Assembly: GCA_024103135.1 (NCBI GenBank)
Contig: JAGFIZ010000025.1
Location: forward strand, 1 to 64,000
DNA length: 64,000 bases
Reading direction: 5' to 3'
From: Bradyrhizobiaceae bacterium
GTDB taxonomy: Bacteria > Bacteroidota > Ignavibacteria > Kapaibacteriales > Kapaibacteriaceae
Shown: piece after piece, positions 26,529 to 34,455 of the stretch
Layout of the letters: every line of letters begins with the position of its first letter
How positions within the stretch are numbered: the stretch's first letter is position 1
Translations under genes and position numbers: made by a program
The notes under the pieces: model-generated
Told to the model about the DNA's origin: nothing
The model's database searches: none
The model's input: only the letters and a program-made list of their open reading frames with translations

Positions 26529-27437
26529 GCCATAGCGCGAAGACACCTTGCAATTGACTCCCACAGGAAGCGTGAGCTTGCTCGGCTCATGTCCGTACAT
26601 CAGGTTGGACAATACCGGACCCGTGCTTACATCGGCTACTTCCGTCAACACCTCATGGATGTTGCGTGTTGGTGTTGTACGACCAGGTGCTTGCTGACCT
26701 TGTGACCACTGACCAAACACCATAGCGGCAAGTGCATCAAGACATCCTGCAAGGCGCAGTTGGTTGAGCATTCTGTCGACTCGGTACGTTTCTTCGGCAA
26801 CGTCTTCTACCGTAAGCACTGCACCCTTGACCGATGGCATGTATGGCGTGCCAATCAGCGATGTAATGATGCTAAGGTTGCCAGCAAGCAGCTGACCCGA
26901 CGCAGAACCATTCTTAAGCACGGTTAACGGCCATGGCTGTCTAACGGTTCCAAGTGGCTTGGTGGACGTCATCGTCCGCCAGAACCACTCTTCGGTTTCT
27001 GCTCGCATGTTGTCGGCCATCTCGACGCTTGGCATCACACCACTAAAGGTTACGAGCCCAGTCTTTCTTAGCAAGGCAAGCTGCAAGGCCGTGATGTCGG
27101 AAAATCCCAAGAGGATCTTCGGGTTGCGCCGAATCAGACGATAGTCAAGCAGGTCAAGCAATCGTGCAGATCCATAGCCCCCTCTCGCACAAAAAATTGC
27201 ATCAACTCGCTTGTCGGCGAACATTGCATGTAAGTCGTCCGCTCGTTGCTGGTCGGTTCCAGCCAGGTAGCTACCATGTACGGCATGTAGGTTCTTGGCA
27301 CAGACAACCGTATAGCCAAGTCCTTCAAGGTAGGCGATGCCCCGAGCCAATCTGCTCGGGTCACGCTGTGGTGATGCAGGTGCAACGATGCCAATCGTTC
27401 CTCCGCGGCGGAGTGGCTTGGGAAGGCGTAGGGTCAT
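26496..27437 (-). CDS. ldcA: LD-carboxypeptidase (S66 family, LdcA-like)
   Basis: The start is set at ATG 27437 (313 residues), since residues before it do not align with the family; an in-frame ATG at 27473 exists. The nucleophile is S90 in ARGGYGS, followed by GFSDITALQLAL. The other triad members are the Glu in VLTVEDVAEETYRVDRML and the His in YGHEPSKLTLPVG. LdcA removes the terminal D-Ala from murein tetrapeptides in the cytoplasm so that tripeptides can be reused. The adjacent kinase and CtpA genes fit a murein-recycling neighbourhood. Confidence 0.93.
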   Translation of the reverse strand: MTLRLPKPLRRGGTIGIVAPASPQRDPSRLARGIAYLEGLGYTVVCAKNLHAVHGSYLAGTDQQRADDLHAMFADKRVDAIFCARGGYGSARLLDLLDYRLIRRNPKILLGFSDITALQLALLRKTGLVTFSGVMPSVEMADNMRAETEEWFWRTMTSTKPLGTVRQPWPLTVLKNGSASGQLLAGNLSIITSLIGTPYMPSVKGAVLTVEDVAEETYRVDRMLNQLRLAGCLDALAAMVFGQWSQGQQAPGRTTPTRNIHEVLTEVADVSTGPVLSNLMYGHEPSKLTLPVGVNCKVSSRYGLQLTGAALQA

Positions 27438-27446
27438 GTGCGAAAC

Positions 27447-27509
27447 TGTGGAAACATGTGGGTAATTCCACACAAAGATGTGGAATACCGGGCAGATGAG
27501 TGTGGATAA
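27447..27509. promoter_or_regulatory. Cluster of DnaA-box-like sites with an inverted repeat
   Basis: A perfect DnaA box TGTGGATAA (27501-27509, i.e. TTATCCACA on the minus strand) follows TGTGGGTAA (27457-27465, one mismatch), TGTGGAATA (27479-27487, two) and TGTGGAAAC (27447-27455, two). Two of these also form an inverted repeat, ATTCCACA (27465-27472) and TGTGGAAT (27479-27486) with a 6-base spacer. It lies between ldcA and the divergent T9SS gene, so it could be a repressor or DnaA site for those promoters. Confidence 0.4.
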
Positions 27510-27633
27510 CTTGCAGACTAATCGCTTGCTGTATATGGACTTATGTCAGGATTCCGTAAAATTGCGGCTCACCGTTCGTTACTGGCACGACATTTGGAGG
27601 CCTACCTTTCCCTCTGAAAAGATCGATGCTTCA

Positions 27634-30180
27634 ATGATGTCCTTGGGTCGGATCACACATATAGCGTCGTTCATGCTAGCCCTCATGCTGGCATCGTATG
27701 CCCATGCGCAAACGCAAATTGGCGGCATCGTCAATCGCTACGTGTCGGTACTCAAGGTCGTACCCTGCGACAGTCTCATCGAAGTTGGCAACGCACAAGG
27801 TTTCAAACCAGGCGACCTGGTCTTCATCATTCAGATGAAGGGGGCTGTGGTTTCGAAGGCAAAGGACAGTACGAGTGGACTCATCATTGATCTTGCTCAT
27901 GCTGGTGCAGCAGAGTTCCTGACGATCGAGAGCATTCAGGGTAACAACATCACGTTCACAACACGCCTGGCCAACACTTACGATCCAGCTGGCCTCGTGC
28001 AACTCATCTCCGTACCGCGCTATTCAACTGCGCGAATAACAAGCCCCCTAACATGTCCGCAATGGAATGGTACAACGGGTGGCGTCGTGGTAATCGACGT
28101 CGAGCATGACTTGATTATGGATGCCGACATTACGGTAGACGGACTCGGTTTTGCAGGTGGCAATGCATCGAGCAACTTCCAGACAACGGAGATTCCGGAC
28201 TGGATTTCCAACTGGGTCGAAGGTCGCGCAGGTGAGAAAGGTGAGAGTATCGCATTGATCCCTGGCTTCCTTCCCATTGCTGCACGCGGTCGGTGGGCCA
28301 ATGGTGGTGGTGGTGGCAACGGCGGCAACGCTGGTGGTGCCGGTGGAAGTAACGGAGGCAGTGGCGGCCATGGCGGTAGGGCCTTGGTTTATAACAGACA
28401 GTATCCGAACGTTGGTGGCGAGCCAGGTGTAGTGCTCGACTCCGCAACACGCAAATACGGTCGACTATTCATGGGCGGTGGTGGTGGTGGTGGACATCAG
28501 AATGATGGACTCGGTACTGCCGGTGGAAATGGAGGGGGCTTGGTAGTACTCAAGGCAGAACGAGTAATACCACGTGGACATAAAATTTCGGCCAACGGAT
28601 TGAGCTCTCGCGCGACCATCTCTGCGGAAAAGGGTGACGGTACAGGTGGCGGTGGTGCTGGTGGTACGGTACTGCTGGATGTGCAGAGCATAACGGCGGT
28701 GCTAACCATTACGGCAACTGGTGGGAACAGTGGTGATATCAACGCCATGTACAATGCTCACGGACCAGGTGGTGGCGGTGGCGGTGGAACTGTGATCTGT
28801 GTATCATCACAATCGAATCTGAGCATTAATGTTGGTGGTGGCATACCAGGAAGGCACAACAATCCGACGAACGAAGACTACCTTGGTTCTTGGGGCGCAC
28901 AACCTGGCAGAACAGGTGTGGTCCTGGATTCTTTTGCCTGGAACAAGCCGTTGAGTATCGGGTTGCAAGCATGGGGCGGTGGACCATTCTGTGGGACGCA
29001 AACCGTCGAGCTTCATGCAACACCAGGATTTGCATCCTACCTATGGAGCAACGGTGCTACTACGCCAACGATCAGCGTGAATACGCCAGGCAACTATACA
29101 CTTACGGCAATAGATCCAAGCGGCTGTGCACATACCGCTGGACCAGTTCGTGCGTGGGAGAATAGTCCGCAGTATTCACTTTCTGCCACTCTTGACTTCG
29201 GCACGGTAGACTACAAACGCAAGTACATCAAGATTGTGCCGCTGACGAATACGGACGACGAAGACATCGTTGTTGCCGGTATCTCTTCGGCACCGAACTT
29301 TAGCATTCTTGCACCGAACAGTTTCCCGATTGTTGTTCCGGCAGGCAAGAGCATCAACATTGTGATTCAGCTGTTCACGAATGAAGTTCGTGATTATCAC
29401 GAAGTGTTTACGGTTGAGATTTCGAGTCCATGTCCTGACACTGGTACCATTGCTGTTGATGCAATCATCAACGTCGTGCATGCAACCTACACAGCTCCCG
29501 ACACCACTGCTCCTGTTGGTGTAACGGGCTATGGAATTCCGATCACCGTAAGACTCGAGCCAGATACGTTGGTATTGCCTAACACACACATGTTGTTGTC
29601 GGTGCGGTTTGACTCACGAATTTTCGCACCATCGTTGGTTACCCAAGGCAGGATCGTCGGCGATGTAATCGACGTGGTAGCTAGTACGCGGACGCTAACT
29701 ATTGAGTTTGACTCAGTGGATATCGTTGGGCCGGAGATGACGCTTACGTCCGTCATTGGCACGATACTGAATAGCTATGTTTCAAAAAGCATACTGGACA
29801 TCGTTAGCGTAGAATACCTAGAGGTGTTCCAGATGCCTGTAGACTCGATCGACGACGGCTCTTTACATGTTGCTCCAGTCTGCTTCCAGTTTGGTCGGCA
29901 AGTCAAGCTCTACGGCAACTCTTCGGCACGTGTAGTGCCTAACCCTGCGACTGACGGTGCTACGGCACAGCTTGAAATGAGTGCACCTGGAAACTATGTG
30001 CTAACGATAACCGACGTGACGGGTGCGTTGGTAGAGCAGTTCGAGTTTGTGAAGTCGAACGAAAGCACCGAGGTGCGAGCCGTCAACCTCAACACGGCAA
30101 CCTTGCCCAGTGGTTTGTATAGCGTGGCATTTACGTCGCCACTCACCACAACCATTTCTACGCTGATTATCAATCGCTAG
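27634..30180 (+). CDS. Glycine-rich secreted protein with T9SS sorting domain
   Basis: The start is chosen at ATG 27634 (27637 also possible) because a clean signal peptide follows (ITHIASFMLALMLASYAHA); upstream in-frame ATGs back to 27478 precede it by 52 unlikely residues. The mature protein has a beta-rich N-domain, three glycine-rich blocks (near 28300-28375, 28470-28550 and 28640-28800), a PKD-like SFLWSN-type segment (ASYLWSNGATTPTISVNTPGNYTLTA), a choice-of-anchor-like domain, and a C-terminal type A sorting domain (VVPNPATDGATAQLEM). The Gly-rich blocks resemble those of PE-PGRS-like or beta-roll surface proteins. Function unknown; cell-surface structural protein inferred. Confidence 0.75.
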   Translation: MMSLGRITHIASFMLALMLASYAHAQTQIGGIVNRYVSVLKVVPCDSLIEVGNAQGFKPGDLVFIIQMKGAVVSKAKDSTSGLIIDLAHAGAAEFLTIESIQGNNITFTTRLANTYDPAGLVQLISVPRYSTARITSPLTCPQWNGTTGGVVVIDVEHDLIMDADITVDGLGFAGGNASSNFQTTEIPDWISNWVEGRAGEKGESIALIPGFLPIAARGRWANGGGGGNGGNAGGAGGSNGGSGGHGGRALVYNRQYPNVGGEPGVVLDSATRKYGRLFMGGGGGGGHQNDGLGTAGGNGGGLVVLKAERVIPRGHKISANGLSSRATISAEKGDGTGGGGAGGTVLLDVQSITAVLTITATGGNSGDINAMYNAHGPGGGGGGGTVICVSSQSNLSINVGGGIPGRHNNPTNEDYLGSWGAQPGRTGVVLDSFAWNKPLSIGLQAWGGGPFCGTQTVELHATPGFASYLWSNGATTPTISVNTPGNYTLTAIDPSGCAHTAGPVRAWENSPQYSLSATLDFGTVDYKRKYIKIVPLTNTDDEDIVVAGISSAPNFSILAPNSFPIVVPAGKSINIVIQLFTNEVRDYHEVFTVEISSPCPDTGTIAVDAIINVVHATYTAPDTTAPVGVTGYGIPITVRLEPDTLVLPNTHMLLSVRFDSRIFAPSLVTQGRIVGDVIDVVASTRTLTIEFDSVDIVGPEMTLTSVIGTILNSYVSKSILDIVSVEYLEVFQMPVDSIDDGSLHVAPVCFQFGRQVKLYGNSSARVVPNPATDGATAQLEMSAPGNYVLTITDVTGALVEQFEFVKSNESTEVRAVNLNTATLPSGLYSVAFTSPLTTTISTLIINR

Positions 30181-30326
30181 ACCACTGCACAAGTGAAGTG
30201 ATGAACGTGCATCATGCATTCGGTGCGTGGTGTAGCGCAGGTGCCATGCCGACGCAGATTCAATTTTGACTGCTGATCTAGCAATTCTTGTCGTGAACAG
30301 TTCTTGTTGTCGGCTTACGGTCTGGA

Positions 30327-31706
30327 CTACCGATGTGCAGGACTAATCGGCGAATGGCTTAGTGGCTTTACATGCGACATTGCCTTGTCCAAGGCCTGCA
30401 ATGCCCTGCCACTGGTCCAATCCATTTTGACCTCTTGAATCTCAAGTAGCGAATCAACAAGCTGTGCGTTGGCCCGGCTTATACGCTGGGCTTCGCTATA
30501 CGGCACATCTTCGTGGAACGTTACCAAGGAGTATTGTGGCACAAACTTGTCCGGATACCGTTGGTGCAGGAATGCCTCAAGCTGCTTGCGTCGCAAGAAA
30601 TGCACGTCGGCTACCTTATCTCGCATTTCAACAAAGTTCTCGATAGCAAGGTCGGCAATAGCATCAGCGTCCGGCTTGCGATACTGCATGTACAACTGCA
30701 TGGCTTCTGGCCATGAGTCGTGCGTTTCTGTAAGACAGTCAAGCAACACTCGGCAGTCTTCGAAGCCGCAGTTCATTCCCTGTCCGTAAAACGGCACTAC
30801 GGCATGTGCAGCATCACCGATGAGCATGACGTTGTTCATCGTCCAAGGTGAACACTTGACGGTAACGAGCGACGACTCCGGGTTGGTGAAGAAGTCTTCC
30901 ATCAGTGTTGGCATGAGCGGTAACACGTCCGGGAAGTAACGCTCGAAGAATTCCTGCACATCGGCTTCCGTCTTCAATGATTCAAAGCCAGGGTTTCCCT
31001 TATGCGCAAGGAACAACGTACAGGTAAACGAGCCGTCCAGATTCGGAAGAGCAATGAGCATGAAGCTATGTCGCGGCCAGATGTGCAGAGCATTCTTTGC
31101 CATTCGAAAACCCCCGTCAGCCGCTGGTGGAATGTGCAATTCCTTGTAGCTGTGATCCAGGTATGACTGGGAGTAGGCAAACCTATCGTGTTGCTGCATG
31201 CGTGATCTGACGGCGCTAAATGCACCATCAGCGCCAATGATGATGTCGGACTTGACGTTGTATCGCTCACCAGAGTCCGTACGCTCAAACGTTGCCGTTG
31301 TAGAGTTAACGTCAATGTCGACGCAGCGTTGTTCAAACTCAATCGTCACACCATGCTGCTCGGCAATCGACATCAAGGTCTTGTTCAGCTCACCACGTGA
31401 AACGCTGTTGATTGCCTGGCCAGCAGTACCGTATGGTTGTTCGCGTAGGTTACCCTGCTCGTCGTGCATCATCCGGCAGTACATCGGAATGGCAATGCTC
31501 TGGATGTGCTTGTCGAGTCCGGCTATCTGCAGTGCGCGAAGACCACGATTGGACATAGCAAGGTTGATGGACTTGCCCGCGCTGATGGAGGCGGACCGCA
31601 TATCGGGACGCCGTTCGAACATCTTCACGCTGTAACCACGTTGTGCGAGCATCGTCGCCAAAAGCGAACCCACAAGTCCTGCGCCACTTATCGAAACTGT
31701 CATCAA
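30327..31706 (-). CDS. kmo: Kynurenine 3-monooxygenase
   Basis: A 459-residue flavin monooxygenase that hydroxylates kynurenine to 3-hydroxykynurenine with NADPH and O2. The N-terminal FAD motif is SISGAGLVGSLLATMLAQRG (6-25); GKSINLAMSNRGLRALQIAGL is the Kmo signature, GADGAFSAVRSRMQ the second FAD motif and IGDAAHAVVPFYGQGMNCGFEDC the third. Length matches the bacterial enzymes. It is last in the eight-gene minus-strand run. No kynureninase or 3-hydroxyanthranilate dioxygenase genes lie in this window, so the pathway is completed elsewhere or Kmo supports quinolinate/NAD synthesis. Confidence 0.95.
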   Translation of the reverse strand: MMTVSISGAGLVGSLLATMLAQRGYSVKMFERRPDMRSASISAGKSINLAMSNRGLRALQIAGLDKHIQSIAIPMYCRMMHDEQGNLREQPYGTAGQAINSVSRGELNKTLMSIAEQHGVTIEFEQRCVDIDVNSTTATFERTDSGERYNVKSDIIIGADGAFSAVRSRMQQHDRFAYSQSYLDHSYKELHIPPAADGGFRMAKNALHIWPRHSFMLIALPNLDGSFTCTLFLAHKGNPGFESLKTEADVQEFFERYFPDVLPLMPTLMEDFFTNPESSLVTVKCSPWTMNNVMLIGDAAHAVVPFYGQGMNCGFEDCRVLLDCLTETHDSWPEAMQLYMQYRKPDADAIADLAIENFVEMRDKVADVHFLRRKQLEAFLHQRYPDKFVPQYSLVTFHEDVPYSEAQRISRANAQLVDSLLEIQEVKMDWTSGRALQALDKAMSHVKPLSHSPISPAHR

Positions 31707-31764
31707 TTCTCCAATGAACGGTCAGAGCAAAGCACTCTGACGTAGAGTGTTACACAACTGCAAA

Positions 31765-32412
31765 CTACCGTCCAAGGTACCTTGCCATAATCGTCTCTGC
31801 TTCCTGAACATACAGATCGGCGATTTCCCTGAACGTAGGGTCAACCAATCGCACGGCCGATCCGTTGGATGGCACTACACTAATCCACTGTGTAGATGGT
31901 TTGGGAGTAACAAACCGACCAATGGTCGTGCAGGCAACCTCAACGTCTGTATACCTGCCATGCTGCGTCACCACGATCCTGAACGGTTGTTTGACGGATG
32001 CAGTGATTGGGACTGCACGGCTTCCTGTTGGGGTGGTTACGACCACCATGCCGCTGCCAGCCGAGATGCCCACCGTACTGTCGGCACTCACGTGAATGCG
32101 CATGGCGTTTACGCCACCCTTGGTGCTATCGTCAAACGGAGTAGACCGCATGACGAGGTCGAATCCCGTACCCTTCTCAATTAGCACCTCGGTGTCGAAC
32201 TCCCCATCGGTAATCTGCTGTGCTCTAAAGGCAACCGTACCCGGTGCAGCTACGGCAAAGGCATTGGTGCCGAGTATGCGTACGTGTTCCTTGCCCGTGA
32301 GTATTCGACCTTCGATCGGGAAGTCGGCATTCTGCTGCAGTGAAAAGCGCCATGGACTGCATGCCGTTACCACCACGGTAAACGACAACACGATGAGCGA
32401 TAGTCTACTCAT
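31765..32412 (-). CDS. Lipoprotein of unknown function
   Basis: The start is set at ATG 32412, giving 215 residues beginning MSRLSLIVLSFTVVVTACSP: a lipobox (VTAC) for lipid attachment. An upstream in-frame start at 32562 lies inside the neighbouring gene and adds 50 unlikely residues. The rest is beta-rich (for example FRAQQITDGEFDTEVLIEKGTGFDLVMRS) and resembles a jelly-roll or LamG/laminin-like sheet, but no family is recognised. Its start overlaps the stop of the upstream barrel gene by 8 bases, so the pair is probably coupled. Confidence 0.6.
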   Translation of the reverse strand: MSRLSLIVLSFTVVVTACSPWRFSLQQNADFPIEGRILTGKEHVRILGTNAFAVAAPGTVAFRAQQITDGEFDTEVLIEKGTGFDLVMRSTPFDDSTKGGVNAMRIHVSADSTVGISAGSGMVVVTTPTGSRAVPITASVKQPFRIVVTQHGRYTDVEVACTTIGRFVTPKPSTQWISVVPSNGSAVRLVDPTFREIADLYVQEAETIMARYLGR

Positions 32413-33796
32413 GCGGCAGGTTCCTTCCGTATCGAAGGTCGCCACGACCAAATATCTTGTCAAACACCGATAGTCCGATACCTGCATAGAACACGCTAAA
32501 GTCACGCGATACCTGGGGCAGTCCCACAAGGTCGAAGTTTTCCGGTGACGCAGGTGTACCACTCATGTAGGCCGCGAGCACAGTGAGTCCAAGCTGGTTG
32601 TTAAAGGGCAGAGCAGCGCGGACGCCAATCTGGATGTACGACGATGGAGCGAAAGCCACTTCTGCAAAGGGTTCGACAGTAAACTTGCCGCTGCCTGGCT
32701 GCCAGAAATAGCCAACACGAATTGGTAAGCATGCCAAGGCATACTCGCGCACACCGGCAATGATGAACGACATGGCACTGGTGCCAACGTAGAAGCGATA
32801 GTCAAGCGCAGGAATGGCAACCTTTGCATTCAAAGCATGAGCAGAGAAACCATTGATCGGACTCTGCTTGTCGGCATTAGCGTTCTTCCTTGAAAAGAAT
32901 GAGCTATCCGCACTCGAAGAAATGAACACGAAGTCAAGTGCGCCAATCTCCCAGCCACTGTGCTCGTGATCCTTCCATTCGACTTCTAGTTCGTCTTCCT
33001 GGTTCAGGAAGTCCAGCAGTCCAACGCCAACACCAAGGTATGGGAAGTTGACGCCTCGAGATTCACCACTAAACAAACTGGTCTGACCATACACATAGCC
33101 AGCAGTCAGGCGCAGGTTGACGCCAGCCAGACTACCGATCTCCGCTGCAACGTTCAGGTGTGCGTAGGCCGATGGAACAAAGGCAACATGGAATCCTGGC
33201 GTAACGGCAACGTAGGGGATCTTGCTGCGGAAGTAGTAACGCTTTCTGATCGACATTACGCCAATGCCCGTAAGCGTGTTTTCAGCGTCGTCATCAGGAG
33301 CAAACCGTTCCCATGCCGTGAGACCATACGTCCAGTTAGGATCGTCTCCCAAAAAGTTCAGCTTCCACTCGCCGATACCAACCTTGTACTGATAACCAGC
33401 AAACAGTTTGTTGCCTTCCGGATCGGGCTTTATACCAAAGAGCAATTCATCCAGGTCCATGAACATGCCGAACAAACCAGTCTGAGTGCTGTTGCCGCTA
33501 AGCTGCGAGCCAATCAGACCAACACCTTCCCAAGCAGCTAGGCGGATGAAGCCAGGATACTCTCTCGTCTCCACACTATCATACTGCAGCATGTTACGTT
33601 CTACCGAAACCGTGCGTGACGAAGGATAGATGATGCCGTTATTCCTGTCGTTCGGTTGGTTGGTTACCTGCTCGGTAATCAGTGAGTCAACCTCCGTGAT
33701 GGTGTACCGATCTTCTTCAATGCGTGTGATTGAGCCACATGCAGTAATCAGAAGCGATAGCACGGCAGCCACGACTATCATGTATTGATGTTTCAT
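32405..33796 (-). CDS. Outer-membrane beta-barrel-like lipoprotein, unknown
   Basis: A 463-residue protein with a lipoprotein signal (MKHQYMIVVAAVLSLLITACGS). The remainder shows alternating hydrophobic/polar strands with frequent Gly and aromatic residues (KRYYFRSKIPYVAVTPGFHVAF, LRLTAGYVYGQTSLF), suggesting a 12-16 strand outer-membrane barrel, unusual together with a lipobox. No family is recognised. It overlaps the FAH gene by 4 bases (ATGA) and the downstream lipoprotein by 8. A plug-and-barrel or lipid-anchored assembly with the downstream lipoprotein is a guess. Confidence 0.55.
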   Translation of the reverse strand: MKHQYMIVVAAVLSLLITACGSITRIEEDRYTITEVDSLITEQVTNQPNDRNNGIIYPSSRTVSVERNMLQYDSVETREYPGFIRLAAWEGVGLIGSQLSGNSTQTGLFGMFMDLDELLFGIKPDPEGNKLFAGYQYKVGIGEWKLNFLGDDPNWTYGLTAWERFAPDDDAENTLTGIGVMSIRKRYYFRSKIPYVAVTPGFHVAFVPSAYAHLNVAAEIGSLAGVNLRLTAGYVYGQTSLFSGESRGVNFPYLGVGVGLLDFLNQEDELEVEWKDHEHSGWEIGALDFVFISSSADSSFFSRKNANADKQSPINGFSAHALNAKVAIPALDYRFYVGTSAMSFIIAGVREYALACLPIRVGYFWQPGSGKFTVEPFAEVAFAPSSYIQIGVRAALPFNNQLGLTVLAAYMSGTPASPENFDLVGLPQVSRDFSVFYAGIGLSVFDKIFGRGDLRYGRNLPHE

Positions 33797-34455
33797 GCGA
33801 ACCTCACCGTAAGCTCGGTCAATTTGTCTAAGCTGGCTCGTACGACGTCACCCGCAACAACGGGTCCCACACCGTGCGGTGTGCCCGTAAATATTGCATC
33901 ACCAGCTCTAAGCGAAAACGTCGCAGCAAGAAATGAAATCAAGTGTGGTATGCTCCGTTCCATCTGGTCGGTTGATTCTTGCTGACGTAACTGTCCATTT
34001 ACTTCCAACCGCAGATTCCATGGCCCCCTTCCACTTTCTGATAGGGGAACGATGGGACTTACGGGTGCAGAGCCAATCCAGCTCTTGCTGATAGCCCAAG
34101 GATCACCGTTGATCTTGGCATCGCGTTGTACGTCACGTGCGGTAAGGTCCAGGCCTACACCTACACCGGCAAGCACGTCCCATGCATCGTCATCGGCAAC
34201 CTCCCACACGTCCTTGCCAACAACAAGTACAAGCTCGACCTCATGGTGAACATTGCTGCTGAACCGAGGTAAGGCAATGGTGAACCCCGTTGGCATATAG
34301 GCGGCAGGGGGCTTGATAAACACTACAGGATTGGGTGTGTGCGGCGCTCCCATCTCTTCGGAATGCAACGTGTAGTTGCGTCCGATGCAATACATCGTGC
34401 CAATGGGAAGGTTGCCCGTAGGGAGGAACCAGGTACGATTATCGGGTAGTGCCAC
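33793..34455 (-). CDS. Fumarylacetoacetate hydrolase (FAH) family protein
   Basis: A 220-residue protein of the short FAH family. It carries NLPIGTMYCIGRNYTLHSEEMG near the start, KPPAAYMPTG, the metal-binding acidic set HHEVELVLVVGKD, VGVGLDLTARDVQRDAKINGDPWAISK, and IFTGTPHGVGPVVAGD near the end. Members hydrolyse or decarboxylate 2-oxo acids such as acylpyruvates or oxaloacetate; the substrate is not fixed by the sequence. It overlaps the PBP1A gene by 17 bases and the barrel gene by 4. The kmo gene two positions downstream may hint at aromatic amino acid catabolism, but the link is weak. Confidence 0.88.
   Translation of the reverse strand: MALPDNRTWFLPTGNLPIGTMYCIGRNYTLHSEEMGAPHTPNPVVFIKPPAAYMPTGFTIALPRFSSNVHHEVELVLVVGKDVWEVADDDAWDVLAGVGVGLDLTARDVQRDAKINGDPWAISKSWIGSAPVSPIVPLSESGRGPWNLRLEVNGQLRQQESTDQMERSIPHLISFLAATFSLRAGDAIFTGTPHGVGPVVAGDVVRASLDKLTELTVRFA

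Noticed and set aside
27478-27633. N-terminal extension of the glycine-rich T9SS protein
   Set aside because: The signal peptide begins only at 27634/27637, so upstream in-frame codons are probably leader sequence.
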